Assembly (NCBI GenBank): GCA_008360955.1
Contig: LUCM01000294.1
Coordinates: 349,460 to 413,459, forward strand
DNA length: 64,000 nucleotides
Direction of reading: 5' to 3'
Source of the DNA: Fasciolopsis buskii
Lineage: Eukaryota; Platyhelminthes; Trematoda; Plagiorchiida; Fasciolidae
Part shown: one piece after another, positions 13,616 through 25,929 of the stretch
Numbering within the stretch: the first letter of the stretch is position 1
Layout of the letters: each line of letters begins with the position of its first letter
The notes under the pieces: model-generated
Databases searched by the model: none
What the model was told of the DNA's origin: nothing
Seen by the model: only the letters and a program-made list of their open reading frames with translations
Translations under genes and position numbers: made by a program

Positions 13616-13795
13616 GGCGGCGGTGGCCAAGAGGATTACGTCGTGACATTTGGACATGAAGGTCGCGGGTTCGAGCCCTCACACCGCCGGTCAACTTCCC
13701 CATCTGGCAGCCTTCTGCTAGCCGCGGCCTCCTTCCTGAAAGAAGATAGATAGAAGATAGAACAAAGATAGAAGAGGATAGAAGATAAATGACTT
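13616..13795 (+). repeat. tRNA-derived SINE, family A, copy 1
   Basis: The head at 13619-13688 is tRNA-like. It opens with GGCGGTG and closes with CACCGCC, which can pair as a seven-base acceptor stem. It carries a B-box-like GGTTCGAGCCC and an A-box-like segment after GGTGGCC. The body continues with GTCAACTTCCCCATCTGGCA and CCTTCCTGAA, shared with copies near 22.7, 27.8, 28.5 and 51.0 kb. The tail degenerates into GATA/GAA-rich repeats. tRNA-derived SINEs use internal RNA polymerase III promoters and depend on a partner LINE for transposition; here I infer the class from the head and dispersal. It is not a functional tRNA gene, because the T stem is imperfect. Confidence 0.8.
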
Positions 13796-13818
13796 TTGAA
13801 GAACTAATCTAAGATGGC

Positions 13819-13858
13819 TGAGTCTCAACCCATAACTTGTGTTATGGGTTGAGACTCA
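13819..13858. repeat. Perfect 18-bp hairpin with 4-base loop
   Basis: Left arm 13819-13836 begins TGAGTCTCAACCC. The right arm 13841-13858 is its exact reverse complement, and the loop is TTGT. The element lies just downstream of the SINE tail and about 370 bases from the gap. The stem is too short for a typical animal pre-miRNA (about 22 bp plus a larger loop). A foldback repeat remnant or a replication/assembly fold-back are alternatives. Confidence 0.85.
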
Positions 13859-13869
13859 TTCTAGGTCGA

Positions 13870-15690
13870 TGTAGGTTACTGGCCAACAAAATTTCACTGA
13901 CTGGTTTTTGATCTGTTACGACCAGCAGAAATCCCTTGTTAGAAATGACCGCGTAAATCGGACTAATATCAGTATGATTTATACTCTCACAAAGTAGTGA
14001 ATACTAAATCATTCTGACCACTTGGGAAGTGGTCGATTATCGTGTTTAAATTAGGCGTTCTAATCCCCTACGGAATTGGCTACTGTCCTACTAAAGTAGC
14101 CGCGTGATGTGGATACAGTTGTAATCGGACAATGACAATAGTAATCATGAAAAAAACGAAGACAAAAAAAGTGAAATGAAAATCAATAAAAAAACTCATT
14201 TAGTGTCTCATTTTTTGCCACTGGAAATGAACAGCAATAGACGGACTGCGGGAAATCTGAAAGCAATATTCCCACTGACGTAAAAGCAAGAATCGAAATT
14301 GCTGGGATAGAAACAATTTAGTAAAAAAATGAAAGAGCGCAAATTCTAATCTTTTTTCTAACTTATGCAATTAAACTTGTTCAACAAGGATTTTTGCTTG
14401 AGTAATTTGATAATTTTACAATAATTAAATCTACCCAGTTCGGGATTAGGCTGGACAATTTCAACACCTAATTCAAAAGTAAAGACATGGTGAAAAAAAG
14501 GAAAAAGAATCAGCAATTTTCAAAACCGATCTACGCCCACATGCGACAACGGGAAAACCGAGCCTGTTCGGTCACGATCTTTGTCCATCCGAATTCCATC
14601 CGTGAAAGCCCATGCACACACAGATACACACACACACATGCACAAACACAAACAGACAAATTGTTGTATGCCAGAGGAAAATCTTTCCTTGCTCCCCTCC
14701 GAACTGAATGCGTTGACAAAACAAACCCGGGCAAGCGAACAATTTGTTTTCGGTAATTTCTATTCACGTTGTTCCTGGTTATACGGATGAAAATTGTACA
14801 ATTAACAGGTCGTCAGTGGGGTTGAAGTTTGATCATTTGTTACTGATTAGTTGTTTAAACTTTATCTGTTTGATCTGCAAAAGAATGAGTTGAAATCACT
14901 GAAACCAATTGTTTGGTTTAGAAGTGTTTGATTTTTATCGTGTCCAGTGGATTGTCAGCTGTGTGCGATTACGCAATCGGTGGACTGCTTGGATTTCCCA
15001 GGTGCAAATGATGCAAGCTATACATAATCCAGTCATCTAATACCAACATGCAAGGTAATTACTAACCAAGGACACAATAAACCTACGTGATTTCCTGACC
15101 ATTCAATCACGAGTTAAGCATTTCTGTCACTAGATTAATTGTAGCTGTGGAACACAGAAAGAGTGAGCATTCAAAACGAGACAATTGTGGTCGTACAAAG
15201 CGGCGAAAACAAGCGAACTTACCAAAATGAAGTCAGAATTTAAGCGAACACTGACGTCAAGTTCATTCTGATCCGCTCCATTATTTTGCGTTTAACAAAG
15301 TGATTAAAAACAGTTGAAACTGAAACGCGAATATGATTATGCACCACTGGTTTATAATTAAAATTTTTGTTTATCTGGTCCACGCCTAATGCCTCAGGTA
15401 GAATCGGCGGCAAATCGTGGAGAGGCGGGCTATCCAAATTGTACGAGCAAAATAGATGGAAGTATTTTTCTGTAGTTTTCGAAATTTCACTGGACAAATT
15501 GTTCAGAATGCACTAATCCGATCGTGTTACTGATGTTAACTTTGATTGAATGGAACAAAAAGAAAGGGTAAACAAACTAATCTCAACCATACGCTCCTCA
15601 CGAATTCTATGCGGAACTTGAAACGAGGGAGAGTACACATAGAATTCGATATGCCAATGAAGGTGCCACCGTTCGCCTTCTAATTATGTC
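13870..15690. other. Anonymous sequence with a weak CA-rich stretch
   Basis: No gene was recognised. Bases 14611-14660 are an imperfect CA repeat. It inflates open frames on both strands (for example the C/V-rich one on the minus strand), so I leave those out. Confidence 0.45.
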
Positions 15691-15696
15691 GATCAG

Positions 15697-15876
15697 CTTT
15701 TCATGCCCATGAATACTGAGCGCAATGAACATCTCGATCACGTGAACGTGTATGAGAACAATGGAAATGTTCAGTATGAGCTATTCGCAAAGAGAACCCT
15801 GACAATTTGGTATAATCACGGCTTCGTGATGATCCGTCGGACATACATACGTGTAATCACGCCTGTTCTACCTGAC
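15697..15876 (+). CDS. Candidate internal exon, unknown protein
   Basis: The open stretch is 60 codons with phase 0 at both ends. It is bordered by a plausible acceptor (pyrimidine-rich tract ending in CAG at 15694-15696) and a good donor (GAC followed by GTAAGC at 15877). The peptide has a polar first half (NEHLDHVNVYENNGNVQYE) and a basic-hydrophobic second half (around WYNHGFVMIRRTYIRV). I do not recognise the family, and no neighbouring exon could be linked. A different open frame runs through the 100 bases upstream, so chance coding potential is a real possibility. Confidence 0.25.
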
Positions 15877-15879
15877 GTA

Positions 15880-18800
15880 AGCCTGTCTGACAGAATCATA
15901 TCCAACGGAATTTCGATCTCGTCTGCCAGACAAATGTGACAAATGAAATCCGGTCTAACTCTTACCGTTTAGAACAAATACCGATATCAGGGAATGAACC
16001 GAGCTAATGTGACCCCATATATTTCGGGACACGATCAAAACTAGTTGATTCCGGAAATCGGGCCACTTTGTTTTCAGTTCCGCTCAAACTGTCACAATTC
16101 GTGTCCCGTGTGAAACTGCTTATTTTGAATATTTCGTGTACCTGTTCATCATTCTCATCCGGCATTTTGAATGAGATATCAAAAGCGTAGTCTGTTCGTG
16201 ACCACAATATCATCCTTGAATGTTCAAAATGAAATACGCTAGTATTGTGGAAATGGTTAGATAAAGTTCGCGATAAAATAACCGATACTGGTGAAATTAC
16301 ATTCGTGAGGTAATCGAAATGTCACCGTCTATTGTGCAACTGGTGTGTTTTAATTGTAACTGATCATATTTTCGCCTCACACAGCTACTACTCATTGGCC
16401 TCACTAGGTACTGTGATTTAGTACACAAGTAAAGCAATTAAATTTCGTTTAGAATGCTGACACATCTCTGGTCTAAGGTTTGAGTTATTTGGCTGATATC
16501 GTTTAACCCGTAAATATCTTTATGTGACAACATGAATTCAGTTGACTTGGGTCTTTCCGAAACACTCTAGTACTACGTCTGTGCTCGTAGCCCGTAAACA
16601 ACATTCGATTCCACCAGGAAACCTGTTTTATTCGTCTAAGATATGTTTTGTTTCTGTTTGGAGAACGAAACAGTTAGAGTTCTACACCTCAGTGAATCTT
16701 TTGTCGACTATCAAATAGGCAAAGCTCCGGGACAACCCGAATTCCCGATTTCGATTTAAATATTACCAACGAACACGTCTCCCTGATTATCCACAAGAGA
16801 TCAGACGTATGAGTTCGGTCTGGACAGTGTGGGAACACTGGGGTGAATGAATTATAATAATCTTTGAATGTTCAAGTTTCGACTACGTATTGCGCCTATC
16901 TTCATTTACAGTAACTAATTCAGTTGACTACAGTAACAAAAACGGTTGTGAAAGAAGGCTGCGTTGAGGCTGCCATCGAAAACAGACTATCTAGGATCTC
17001 ATTAACCCTTGAATTCTTAGTATAATTTAGTAATGTGTCTAAAGACGTACGACCGACTTAATCATATCAACCATAGAATGGTTTGCTGGTATGAAGTACA
17101 AATTCCACTTTTCCATATTGTTTTTGTATCTCGGTTTCGAAACCGTTTGCTTACCGGTCTACAGGAGCACAGTACAAAACAATCTTGGTAACTAGTGTCA
17201 AATCCATCGCTTTGACAGATCCAACCATATTCGCGATAGAAATGTCTGCAATGTATGACCTTCTTGGTTTAGAGCAACGGTAATTCAGGTTCAACTGCTC
17301 TTTTCGAATTGCGATTTTCTATGGTATTTGCCTGCTTAACTGCCCTAAGCAATGAAATTGATTGCATTTGGATTGTTCTGGCGTGTGTCAACCCTAACGG
17401 GCTGTTTCAATTGACTACAAGGTTCAGGGAAATCTTACTTCTTACAGATGTTTGGTTAAGACAGTCTCTCTGAACTGACCAGATCTCAAATTATCCTAAC
17501 CCACGGACTGTCAAATTTTGATGTTTGTTAGGATTTTGTTTAGTGAATAGAATTTTTCAAAGCGGACCGTATTCGGGTAGCCTTGATGCTTGTGCAATTA
17601 TCGTACACACACGCCAAACCGAGTTTCTTCCAGCACATTCCTTTGCCCCTTCGAAAGAGACTGGACGTTCTTGCAGGGTGCTATGTGTAATTATGTTTTC
17701 GTTGTTCGCTGTCCCATTGCTGGACTCAGTCGTCGAAAACTAAAATCCGCTGCTGGTCAGGACAGTATACATTGGCAGCAAATTATATTGACCCAGTCTA
17801 CAAGAAGAAGACAATGTAATGATTTTCTTATTCAATTCCACATGTTTCAAACAGTAGTCGGGCAATATTTCAGGATGTGATGCCGAGCTATTTGAAATCT
17901 ACTAAGTAGGCCATTGACCGGTAACTGGACTCCCAACCAGGACTGAAAAGTATGAAATCCACAATAAGATCTGTTTGGTCACTGCTGGCAAAGGAAACCG
18001 TTGAGGAATTCAACCAAAAGGACATCATTACGGGCTCGTTGAATCAAGACACCAAGGTGGCAATCTACCATGCTGCTGTTTAAGATTTCACTTAAAGGAA
18101 TCCAATGAAGGAGAAATGCAACAGGCCACTGAGACTGATGACCGACCAACACTGCGCACAGCGAGATTCCTACCCATTCCGGTAATTCAGCCAAAACCTT
18201 TCCTCACTGTGGTGTTCTATCTCAAGGTCTCGAACTAACGGTACGTGGCGTACCAAAAAATCTAATTTCCTTTATCAGTTCTCCCAAAAATCCCGTTCTT
18301 TTTTCCGACAAACAAAACAAGCCGAATTTGGATGTTACCGTTCCTCCGGTTCGGTTTGTCGTCAAAATCTGCCAGATGCTTTGCCTTAGATTTATCCTCT
18401 CTTTGGCCCTATACCACGGTCACTGTACCTCTGCAATATAGAAGAGTTTGACTGTCCCATTCATCTAACGACATAGGTGTCAGAATATTTCAGCAACGGA
18501 ACTCAGTGCACAAGATCGGGCCGGAAGATATCTGCCCTGACCGTAATTAATCCACGAGTTCTCCAAGGAGATGTCCGTCTCCTCTCTCTGTTTTCAACAT
18601 ACATTAGGATTCTACCCGTGTGGTTTCCTTGTCAATCGGTCAGACAGAGAGATGATGTTTCTCTCTCCCATTACACAGGTGGAACCGAGTATTACTTCAG
18701 CTCTTCCAACAACCTTTAACTCATTCACATTTTGTCTGTCAATTCGAGTTCAGATTCTATTTCTCTAACTCCTCGTACACTAGTGTAGAGTCATTCGCGG

Positions 18801-20110
18801 TTTGTATTCTATCAACGGGTTAGGAAACGCCATCGGCAGACTACTACGATGCCCGTCTCATATTTCTGATTGTTTAAAATGACATGGATGATTACATTTT
18901 CACATAAAATGTCTTTTCCATTTCCAAAATGCATAAAACATTATATCTCACTAAGATCTCATTTGCGTCACTAGGCGCTTGAGTCGATAATGAATCCAGT
19001 TACGTCCAAGACTCTTTCGATTATATGCTGTGCAATTAATATCACACATGACAATTAACGTCAGTGGTAAATATGCGAACAAAAAATGACCAGAAAATCT
19101 GCTTAGCGGAGGTGTCCATCGTTTAACGACCATCAGCTCGAAGCACCAGTTTCGCGTTTCTGTCCTGCGAGTGGCCCGCATAGTGCTTGCCCCTCCGTTT
19201 GGGTGTCATGTCATTAGTAAATGTTGAGCTGTTGATGAAGATGGCGTCTTTTTAGTAGACCTACCGTTGATATTTCCTATAATAGGTCAGTCGCGCACAG
19301 GGCTAGCTCCAAAACGCTAGTATTAATCATTTTTCCGTTTGAAGGATACAGTTGACGTTTTATCCATTTCCTAAATAATAATTCAAAGAAAATCTCGTGT
19401 ATAGAGATGGCTTTATCTAGTCGGTTGAATTGTTGCGTCATTTGTGCTTTGGACGATTCTGAGTTTAGTGGCTTAACAGGCTGTTGCGACAGATGAGCTT
19501 CATGGTACCTCCATAGTTTTGGTGAAGTCATCGGCGTTAAATGGAAGACAGTATCAAATCCATTCGCTGCATTGATGCGTCACTGGATTGCACAATGTCT
19601 GCCAACGGGTGCCTCCGGATAATCGTTGTTGTGCAGCGCTGTTCGCCTTCTGTTTGTGTCTGCGTTTTGGGTGCAGCAGAAGCTGATAACTTTCGCTAAT
19701 CGAATGGAAGAAGTCTATTGTCTTTCTCCAAGAGTATACATTCTCCATTTGAAGCCAACGCATTCAAAAGCAACACTTTTACTGTTTGTGTTCAGTAAGC
19801 AGCTTTTCATTGACCTTTCCCATGTTGATTCCTTTGTGTATGCGTTTGCACTGCTCATGACATCAGTATTAAATTAGGGATATTTTGATTAGTGAACAAA
19901 ATTCAAGTGTCCCGGCAGCTCAAAGTATATTCCCAATACACAGAGAGCTCGCTAAAGTACCTCCCTCTCCTGCACCGGACATCACCCGAACAACCTGGCA
20001 AAAACAATTTGTTTGGCGCTCGGATCTATGACTTACAGTTTGAAAATTGCACCCGGATGAGCAGTTCCAATCAAGTCCCCTGTACATGTCACCTGTCGAA
20101 GATCCAAGGC
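15880..20110. other. 4.2 kb without recognised genes
   Basis: Open frames reach about 96 codons but show no known domain. A 71-codon minus-strand frame (17979-18194) has protein-like composition (Leu, Val, Trp) but no splice signals that I trust. No repeats longer than short runs were seen. Confidence 0.4.
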
Positions 20111-20144
20111 TGACAGAAATCACCTACGCTCCTCATTCCGTTTA

Positions 20145-21400
20145 ACAGGTGCCACACGGAGGTGTCGAAGGCTGCTGCCTCAGTTGACGGCCAGACTTAA
20201 GAATGACCGCGAAAATGATGGGTTAAGGTAGCTGACGAGATGGAAGCAGTGGCCGCTTCGGGTAACAAACAAAGACTGATTAAGCTTATACGTGACAATG
20301 GTGGGCGGCGAAGTTCGGTTAGTGAAGTCGTGTGTGATAAGAATGGGGAGCTCATCCATGGTAGACAGGAAAGATTGGACAGTTGGGTAGAGCATTTCAA
20401 GGATCAGTTTAGCTGGTCGTACGCTAGCGTATCTAGTCCGACGTCTGGAGTTGTGAATCCTTGGGAGGTGTCACTTGATCCCCCAACGGAAGTGGAAGTG
20501 GAGTCGAATATTCGGCTTCTGAAGAGCGACTACCTTCACCCAGTTCTTTTCACACTGGGGTGGGGAAGTGCGGTGAAAATCACTGAACCTCCTTGCTTTT
20601 GTAATAATTTGGAACGAGGAGCGTATCCGCAGTCGTGGGTGAATCACTGATTATACCCTCTAAGAAGGGTACACGGGAGTAACTGCAGGCAATCATTGTT
20701 AGCTAAGACAATGGTGCGTAATTTGACACCGATCCGCTAGAGTAATATCAGCGGATTTCGGATTTCGTCCAATCCGAGGTTGAATTGACCGGATTTGCAT
20801 TCTTTGTCAAATAATCGAAACGCGCCACACACCGCAGCCCTACGGTCGCAGTTTTTATGGACTTGAAAGACGATCTCGATTCAGTGGTTTGGACAGTGCT
20901 ATTCAGTGATCTCCACCGGAGTGGTATGCCAATGAAGTTCATGAAACACTTGAGAGCATTGCATTTGCATACTTGTGGTCGCGTGAAGGTATAGGATGAA
21001 CTATCAATTTCGTTCGAAGCCAATGGTGGCGTTCGACAAGGGTGTCCCATCTCTCCATTCCTGTTCAATTTCGTCGTGGCTGAGGCAATGGAACATGCTT
21101 TAGGAGGTCTCCAAGATATAACCGTCGGATTGGAAAATTGAGGGTAGCTTTTTGATCTAGATTGTATGAATTATGTCATGTGCCTTTACGAATCTGCGGA
21201 CCATACACAACGTGCGCTAGATAGACTCTTTACATCTCTAAATCAGTTCGACATGTGTTTTGCATTTTCGGTGTCAGATGTTGTTAAAGGACTGAATGAC
21301 AGTAATCTCGAACTTGATACTGGATGGGGAGACTAGCCTTGCTATCTAACGCTAGACGATAGTGATAGTAGTGGTGTATCTACAAGCTCCAATTGCCTTA
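20145..21400 (+). pseudogene. Broken RTE-clade non-LTR retrotransposon (linker plus reverse transcriptase)
   Basis: This is the best protein match in the window. The open part (20240-20650) carries the RTE linker between endonuclease and reverse transcriptase: an EMEAVAASGN block, then LIRDNGGRRSSVSEVV, then RLDSWVEHFKDQFSW. Further RT blocks appear in shifted frames. One near 20820-20890 reads FMDLKDDLDSVVW, where the family has FLDLKAAFDSV. Another near 21026-21070 reads GVRQGCPISPFLFNF, the canonical RT block, followed by the downstream LTLDG-like segment near 21320. In-frame stops occur at 20648 and before DELSI near 21000. The catalytic YADD box is lost: the aligned segment after FDLD (21150-21180) has C-M-N-Y instead. 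The endonuclease domain and the C-terminus were not found. Intact relatives copy themselves by target-primed reverse transcription; this copy cannot. Confidence 0.85.
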
Positions 21401-21429
21401 CCAACCGCTGACCACGCACGATGCGCGGA

Positions 21430-22600
21430 GATCGATTCAATTTCCCCAAATTTTGGGCCAATCTAATGAAGGAAATTGTTTATTTTTCGAAAATTGTCCA
21501 TCTAAGGTGGTGCTAGCAAAGGTATGCAATTTGTCCCTTTTATTTGCTTCCAAACGCCTGATAGAAGAAAAACTCACTGATTTTAAACTTATGCATAGGA
21601 CACCACCTCAACCAGCATAAAATGCAGCGCAGATGATTCCGTCACTTAGTTCATCGGCTAGCTTAGCCTGGATGCGGATACGTCCCATTCATCTTCCAGC
21701 TGTCCGGCTAACAAATAATGGGTAATTAAATGCGCTTACTCTTGCGTGTGTGACGCGACGGAAAATGAACCAACATATAGGCTATGATGCATGCGAAGAA
21801 ATGATCAACGAAGCAAATCCGAACGCACGTGTGAATTGATTATGAGACGAGTGGCGGAAATGAATGCAGACAGCCGGCGCATAGTACGCCTCGGAGATTG
21901 TCTGTTTATTCTGTGAATCCCCGTGACGATAAATTGGCGAAACCAAAATTATGGAAGTAATCCCAAGGAACACAGTGCGGACAACTCCAGATAGCGAATA
22001 AGCTCGCCCCTCCGTGGAGTCATAATAATTTCATTAAATGACATTATGTAAATAAGAAAAGAACAAGTACTCCAACATATAATCCAGATTGAACTTTGGA
22101 CCGGAAAAGTTTCATTAGCTCAGTTGGTGTCCCTTGAATAGATGCGGATTGGGCCGCCGAAGTTTTATCGTTTTACCGAAATGTTTTTGAACCTATAAAG
22201 GAGAATTGTGCACTCGAATTCTCTCAGCCTCTCTAATTAATAAAACTTGAAACGCGAGCATCTTTGAATGAATATTTTGTTTCGCGCGGAGCTCCTTGAT
22301 CGTATTGATCGAATAGTTTGATTCGCCAAATGTGGGAACAAATACCAATGGGAATAGCTTTGATTGTTCCACTGTTCACCCAGGCCGGATGATGCGCACG
22401 AATCCGTGCGGATTAGTGCCTATACGTACCGTCTCGGTACTCAATTCCAGTGGACCAACTTCATTTCTGGACATTTCGTCTCAGTATCCCCAATGAAGAC
22501 TTCGAGGTTTCAAATATCTGCAGTTAATTCACTCTAATGTTATAGATAAAATAGAAGGTAAATTCATTCTCATCTGTGTGAGCGAATTCTTCCGGGCTGG
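21430..22600. other. Anonymous sequence downstream of the RTE remnant
   Basis: I looked for the C-terminal part of the retrotransposon and did not find it. One 75-codon plus-strand frame (21393-21620) overlaps the end of the remnant and has no recognisable motif. Nothing else was seen. Confidence 0.45.
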
Positions 22601-22627
22601 CCCTCATTTATCTTTTAGTTTTAACTT

Positions 22628-22787
22628 CCTTTGTTAATGAATTAAAGACGTACAACAATTCTCAGGAAGGGGTGCGTGGCCAGCAGGTAGCTGCCAGGTG
22701 GCGAAGTTGAACGGCGCTGAGAGGACTCGAACTCGCAACCTTCACATCCACACGCCACGACCGTATCCGTTTGACCGCCGCCGGGCG
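22628..22787 (-). repeat. tRNA-derived SINE, family A, copy 2
   Basis: Read on the minus strand, the head near 22787 shows GGCGGTCAAACGGATACGG, followed by GTGAAGGTTGCGAGTTCGAG (B-box-like), then the shared CCACCTGGCAG body segment and CCTTCCTGAGAATTG tail. It matches copies 1 and 3 over about 150 bases with many scattered substitutions, so it is an old copy. The tail sequence around GTACAACAATTCTCAGGAAGG matches the tail of copy 3. Confidence 0.75.
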
Positions 22788-22799
22788 AGCTTCCCCTGC

Positions 22800-25570
22800 A
22801 GACTCGTGCAACTCATGTTTGCCTGTCGTCTAGTGACTCCCACACTGCCGATCTGTTAGAAATTACTTAGACCTAAATTATCTTTTCATTCAGCTGTCTT
22901 AAGTAGTCTACACAAATTCGATGTTATATGAACTCGCATTTGACTCAGTCAATACAAATGGATCAATACGGAAATCTCAATCAAAAAATACTCTCTGGAA
23001 TTGTCAATTAACTTGCATCAACCACAAGATCATCTTTTGCATACGATTTTTTCCTTTCCAGGTTTCCCGCTGATGATAGGGTTTATTTTCTAATGACCGT
23101 AGCCTGGAATCGACACGGTTACTAAATCTTCGTCCCTGATTTTGGGGTACGGTAAATAATCAGCAAATGTTAAATTTGATGACAATTCACTGGAAGCACC
23201 TGCCTTAGAAATCATTCGAATAAAAAGCTTGGTTGACATTTATTTTCTGACTTTTTGGCGGTCATTATTTCATCCAATGAAAATTGGACAACTTTTTAAC
23301 TATTGATTTTCAATTAGAGCTCTAAAACATCGTAAAACTGCAATTATTGGCGATCACTGGATAAGAGCGACCCGGTAAGGTTAGAGGAATTGGTAGAAAA
23401 TAATAAGGCTGAATCATTGCTGAACAAAATTGGCAAATCGATTTGAAACGATAATTACTTGATGCTTTCGACGGACAGCTTGGGTTCGTGTTCACGAGTG
23501 GAGATTAGTTTTCAGATTAAAACGCAAATAAATCACGTGACCTAGACGGTCCAACTAAGTGCTTTTATTGTATTTACACATGGGATGGAAAAGAGAAAAA
23601 GTTTAGGTTGGGAATAAATACGATAAATTCACCCAGGTTACGATTTAGATTGCAGGAGGTGGACCGTGATGTGACACGAGAAATGTTAGCCTTACACTGT
23701 ACGTGTCCAGTACGAATGAAATGTCATCAATGTACTTCAAGAGCCAAACATAATGAGTGACAGGTAAGTCAACAACGCAACTTGTATAAAGGAAGAAGGT
23801 GGACTTGGTATTGTCTTACAATAATCCGAAATCATTAAATAACACAATGAAACTGATACAATTTCGTGGATAATGGGTGAGCAACATGTCCAGAGAATGA
23901 CGCCGTGATCATTCGAACTCTACTCAAAAAATGTTCTTCTATAAATAACTTTGATAAGAATCGAAGGTTTAATGAAGAGCAATTAAGTGTGACTAATTCA
24001 AAATGCCTAGAGAAATAACAAATTTTACAATTGTTTCCCTGGAAAAATGTGAAGCAAAACGTTAGCTAGTCGGGTTTTTTTGTTTCAGACATCATCTAAT
24101 GAAACATCTGATCATCAAGTTTCATTGGCTTAGTCCGGTCACATAAAAATGTCTTCTAGTTTGTAAAATAAATTAACAAATATTGTTTCACGACTGATAG
24201 TAAATTTTCCATTCACACGGTCATCTTTAATGTTATCCTCAATTCGTTTTTTTTCAGGAATATGTCAAAATTATTTCTTATTTAGTCCAAATGCGAAGCA
24301 ACCGGTTTGAAGTTAGAACTTCGAAATCGCACCCCAAAAGGGATCGTGTGTGGCCAGTCACGCTACACGGACACGGTTGTCTTGGAAATTACACTTGGTG
24401 CGTACATGTTATCGCAAAATTTGTGCACGGACATTCGTGCAGCGAATCTGTTTTCGTCTAATTTTTGTTTAATTCACATCCACAAAACCGTATATACAGG
24501 TGACGACATCGTGAAGTAAAGTGGAACTGGCCTGGGGCAAATGTTATCTGGATAAACGAAATTGTTTACCCCAGTAAAATTTCTGCTTTCAGAGATCGGA
24601 ACGTTTCAATGACACGCCTACTTACAGTGTGTGGTTCTACCAATGTTTTCGGTCAGCAAAACTAAGAACTCTTGGCATTTGCGCCCCGAAAATGAACATT
24701 CACATTGTAATTACTTCCCGAGGGAACCAATCAACAAAAGCAATTGCATTGTTGCACAATTCGTTGCTCAAACAACTAAGTTTGTTCTCACAAAGCGATT
24801 AGTCCCGATTTCGGATTACGATTGAACAACACTGATAATAGGTAGACTCATATTTTCGTAGTTTACACCTTATTTGTCTTTCCGTGCTCACGTTGATCGT
24901 CTGCATTCGTCTCGGCACGTTGACCCGTAAGACAAGATTCTTTTTTTGCACGCAAAATAAACGAAATCTGCCGATACCGGCAAAGCAAATCCTAGCAGAA
25001 TTCCTTCTGGCGGTTACGGTTCTGTGACGCCAGGTAAAAAGTAGTAGAATGCATAAATGCATATGGCATCTTATTTTTTCTGTTACTATTATTAGTCTAG
25101 ACAAATAAAGCAAACATGAGTACAAAGAAATGTTAATCTAATTCGTTTCGCCCAGTTCCTTCAAGGTTTACGGATTAGCTAACCAAGAACAAACGAACAT
25201 AATTACTGTTCCATACGATTGAACGAATGCAGAAACAATCCACATACGAAAACTGTTCAATATTCACTAGAATAGCAACCAAACATCGGCATTTTATGAG
25301 CTCCACCAGCTAAGCAATCTACCAGACAGAGCCCGGGAAAAGGTGTGGGAACAATGTTCTTAAGAACCAACGATTGGTAAGTGAAAATATCGGAAAGCAT
25401 GTTATCCATTATAAATGACTCCGTAATTTGTCGCCCATAGAAGTAACTTGCAATGAATCGACTTAATTGTCTGTTTGCTTCCACACATCTGAGCAAAGAT
25501 TGTGTGCCCAGAAATACGGTGAATCACGGAAATAAAGAGAGCGAGAAAAACAGAAGAAAAGTTGACAATG
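22800..25570. other. Anonymous sequence
   Basis: No gene was recognised. Open frames are at most 108 codons (minus strand, 24799-25125, Arg/Cys-rich, no known domain). No tRNA-like boxes or long repeats were found. Confidence 0.45.
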
Positions 25571-25599
25571 TGTAGAGTTCATCATGTATGTTATTTCTC

Positions 25600-25925
25600 C
25601 CAGACTCTGTCTCCATGTCATTGGCTGTCCTGGGGAATCCATGCTTCCTGTGTGGGCTGGATACTACCCGGCTGCCCAAATCGAAGTACAAGGTTGGCTT
25701 AGGTGATTCCATCCTCGGCCTTGGACCCAGTAGTCTAATCCCCAAGGCAGCAGGACGAACTAAGGGTCAGGCAATGTGTTAGGGATCGGGGAACGATTAC
25801 TCAGTTCTCACACCCTCCAGATGAGGCCAGATGTCCTGGTTGCCCAGTACGTTTCTCTGCCATAAAGGCCGGTGAGCATGGTGTCGTGTGCTTCGTACGT
25901 CGCCCATGGCTGGTTTGGAGACAGC
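25600..25925 (-). repeat. GC-rich dispersed repeat, possibly shared with 48.57-48.74 kb
   Basis: The segment is clearly richer in G and C than its surroundings. Read on the minus strand, its part from 25915 to 25840 contains a GTACGAAGCAC motif followed by GTACTGGGCAACCAGGACA. A similar order of motifs (GTACAAAGCACG, then ATTTACTGGGCATGCAGGA) occurs on the minus strand at about 48740-48640. The similarity is patchy and read by eye, so the family assignment is tentative. I cannot say which element class it belongs to. Confidence 0.35.
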
Positions 25926-25929
25926 TTTT

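Noticed and set aside
13619..13688. Functional tRNA gene
   Set aside because: The acceptor stem pairs but the T stem does not, and the same head with a shared 3' body is dispersed in the window, so it is a SINE head.
14531..14767. Minus-strand 78-codon frame rich in Cys and Val, and its plus-strand counterparts
   Set aside because: They arise from an imperfect CA repeat read in several frames.
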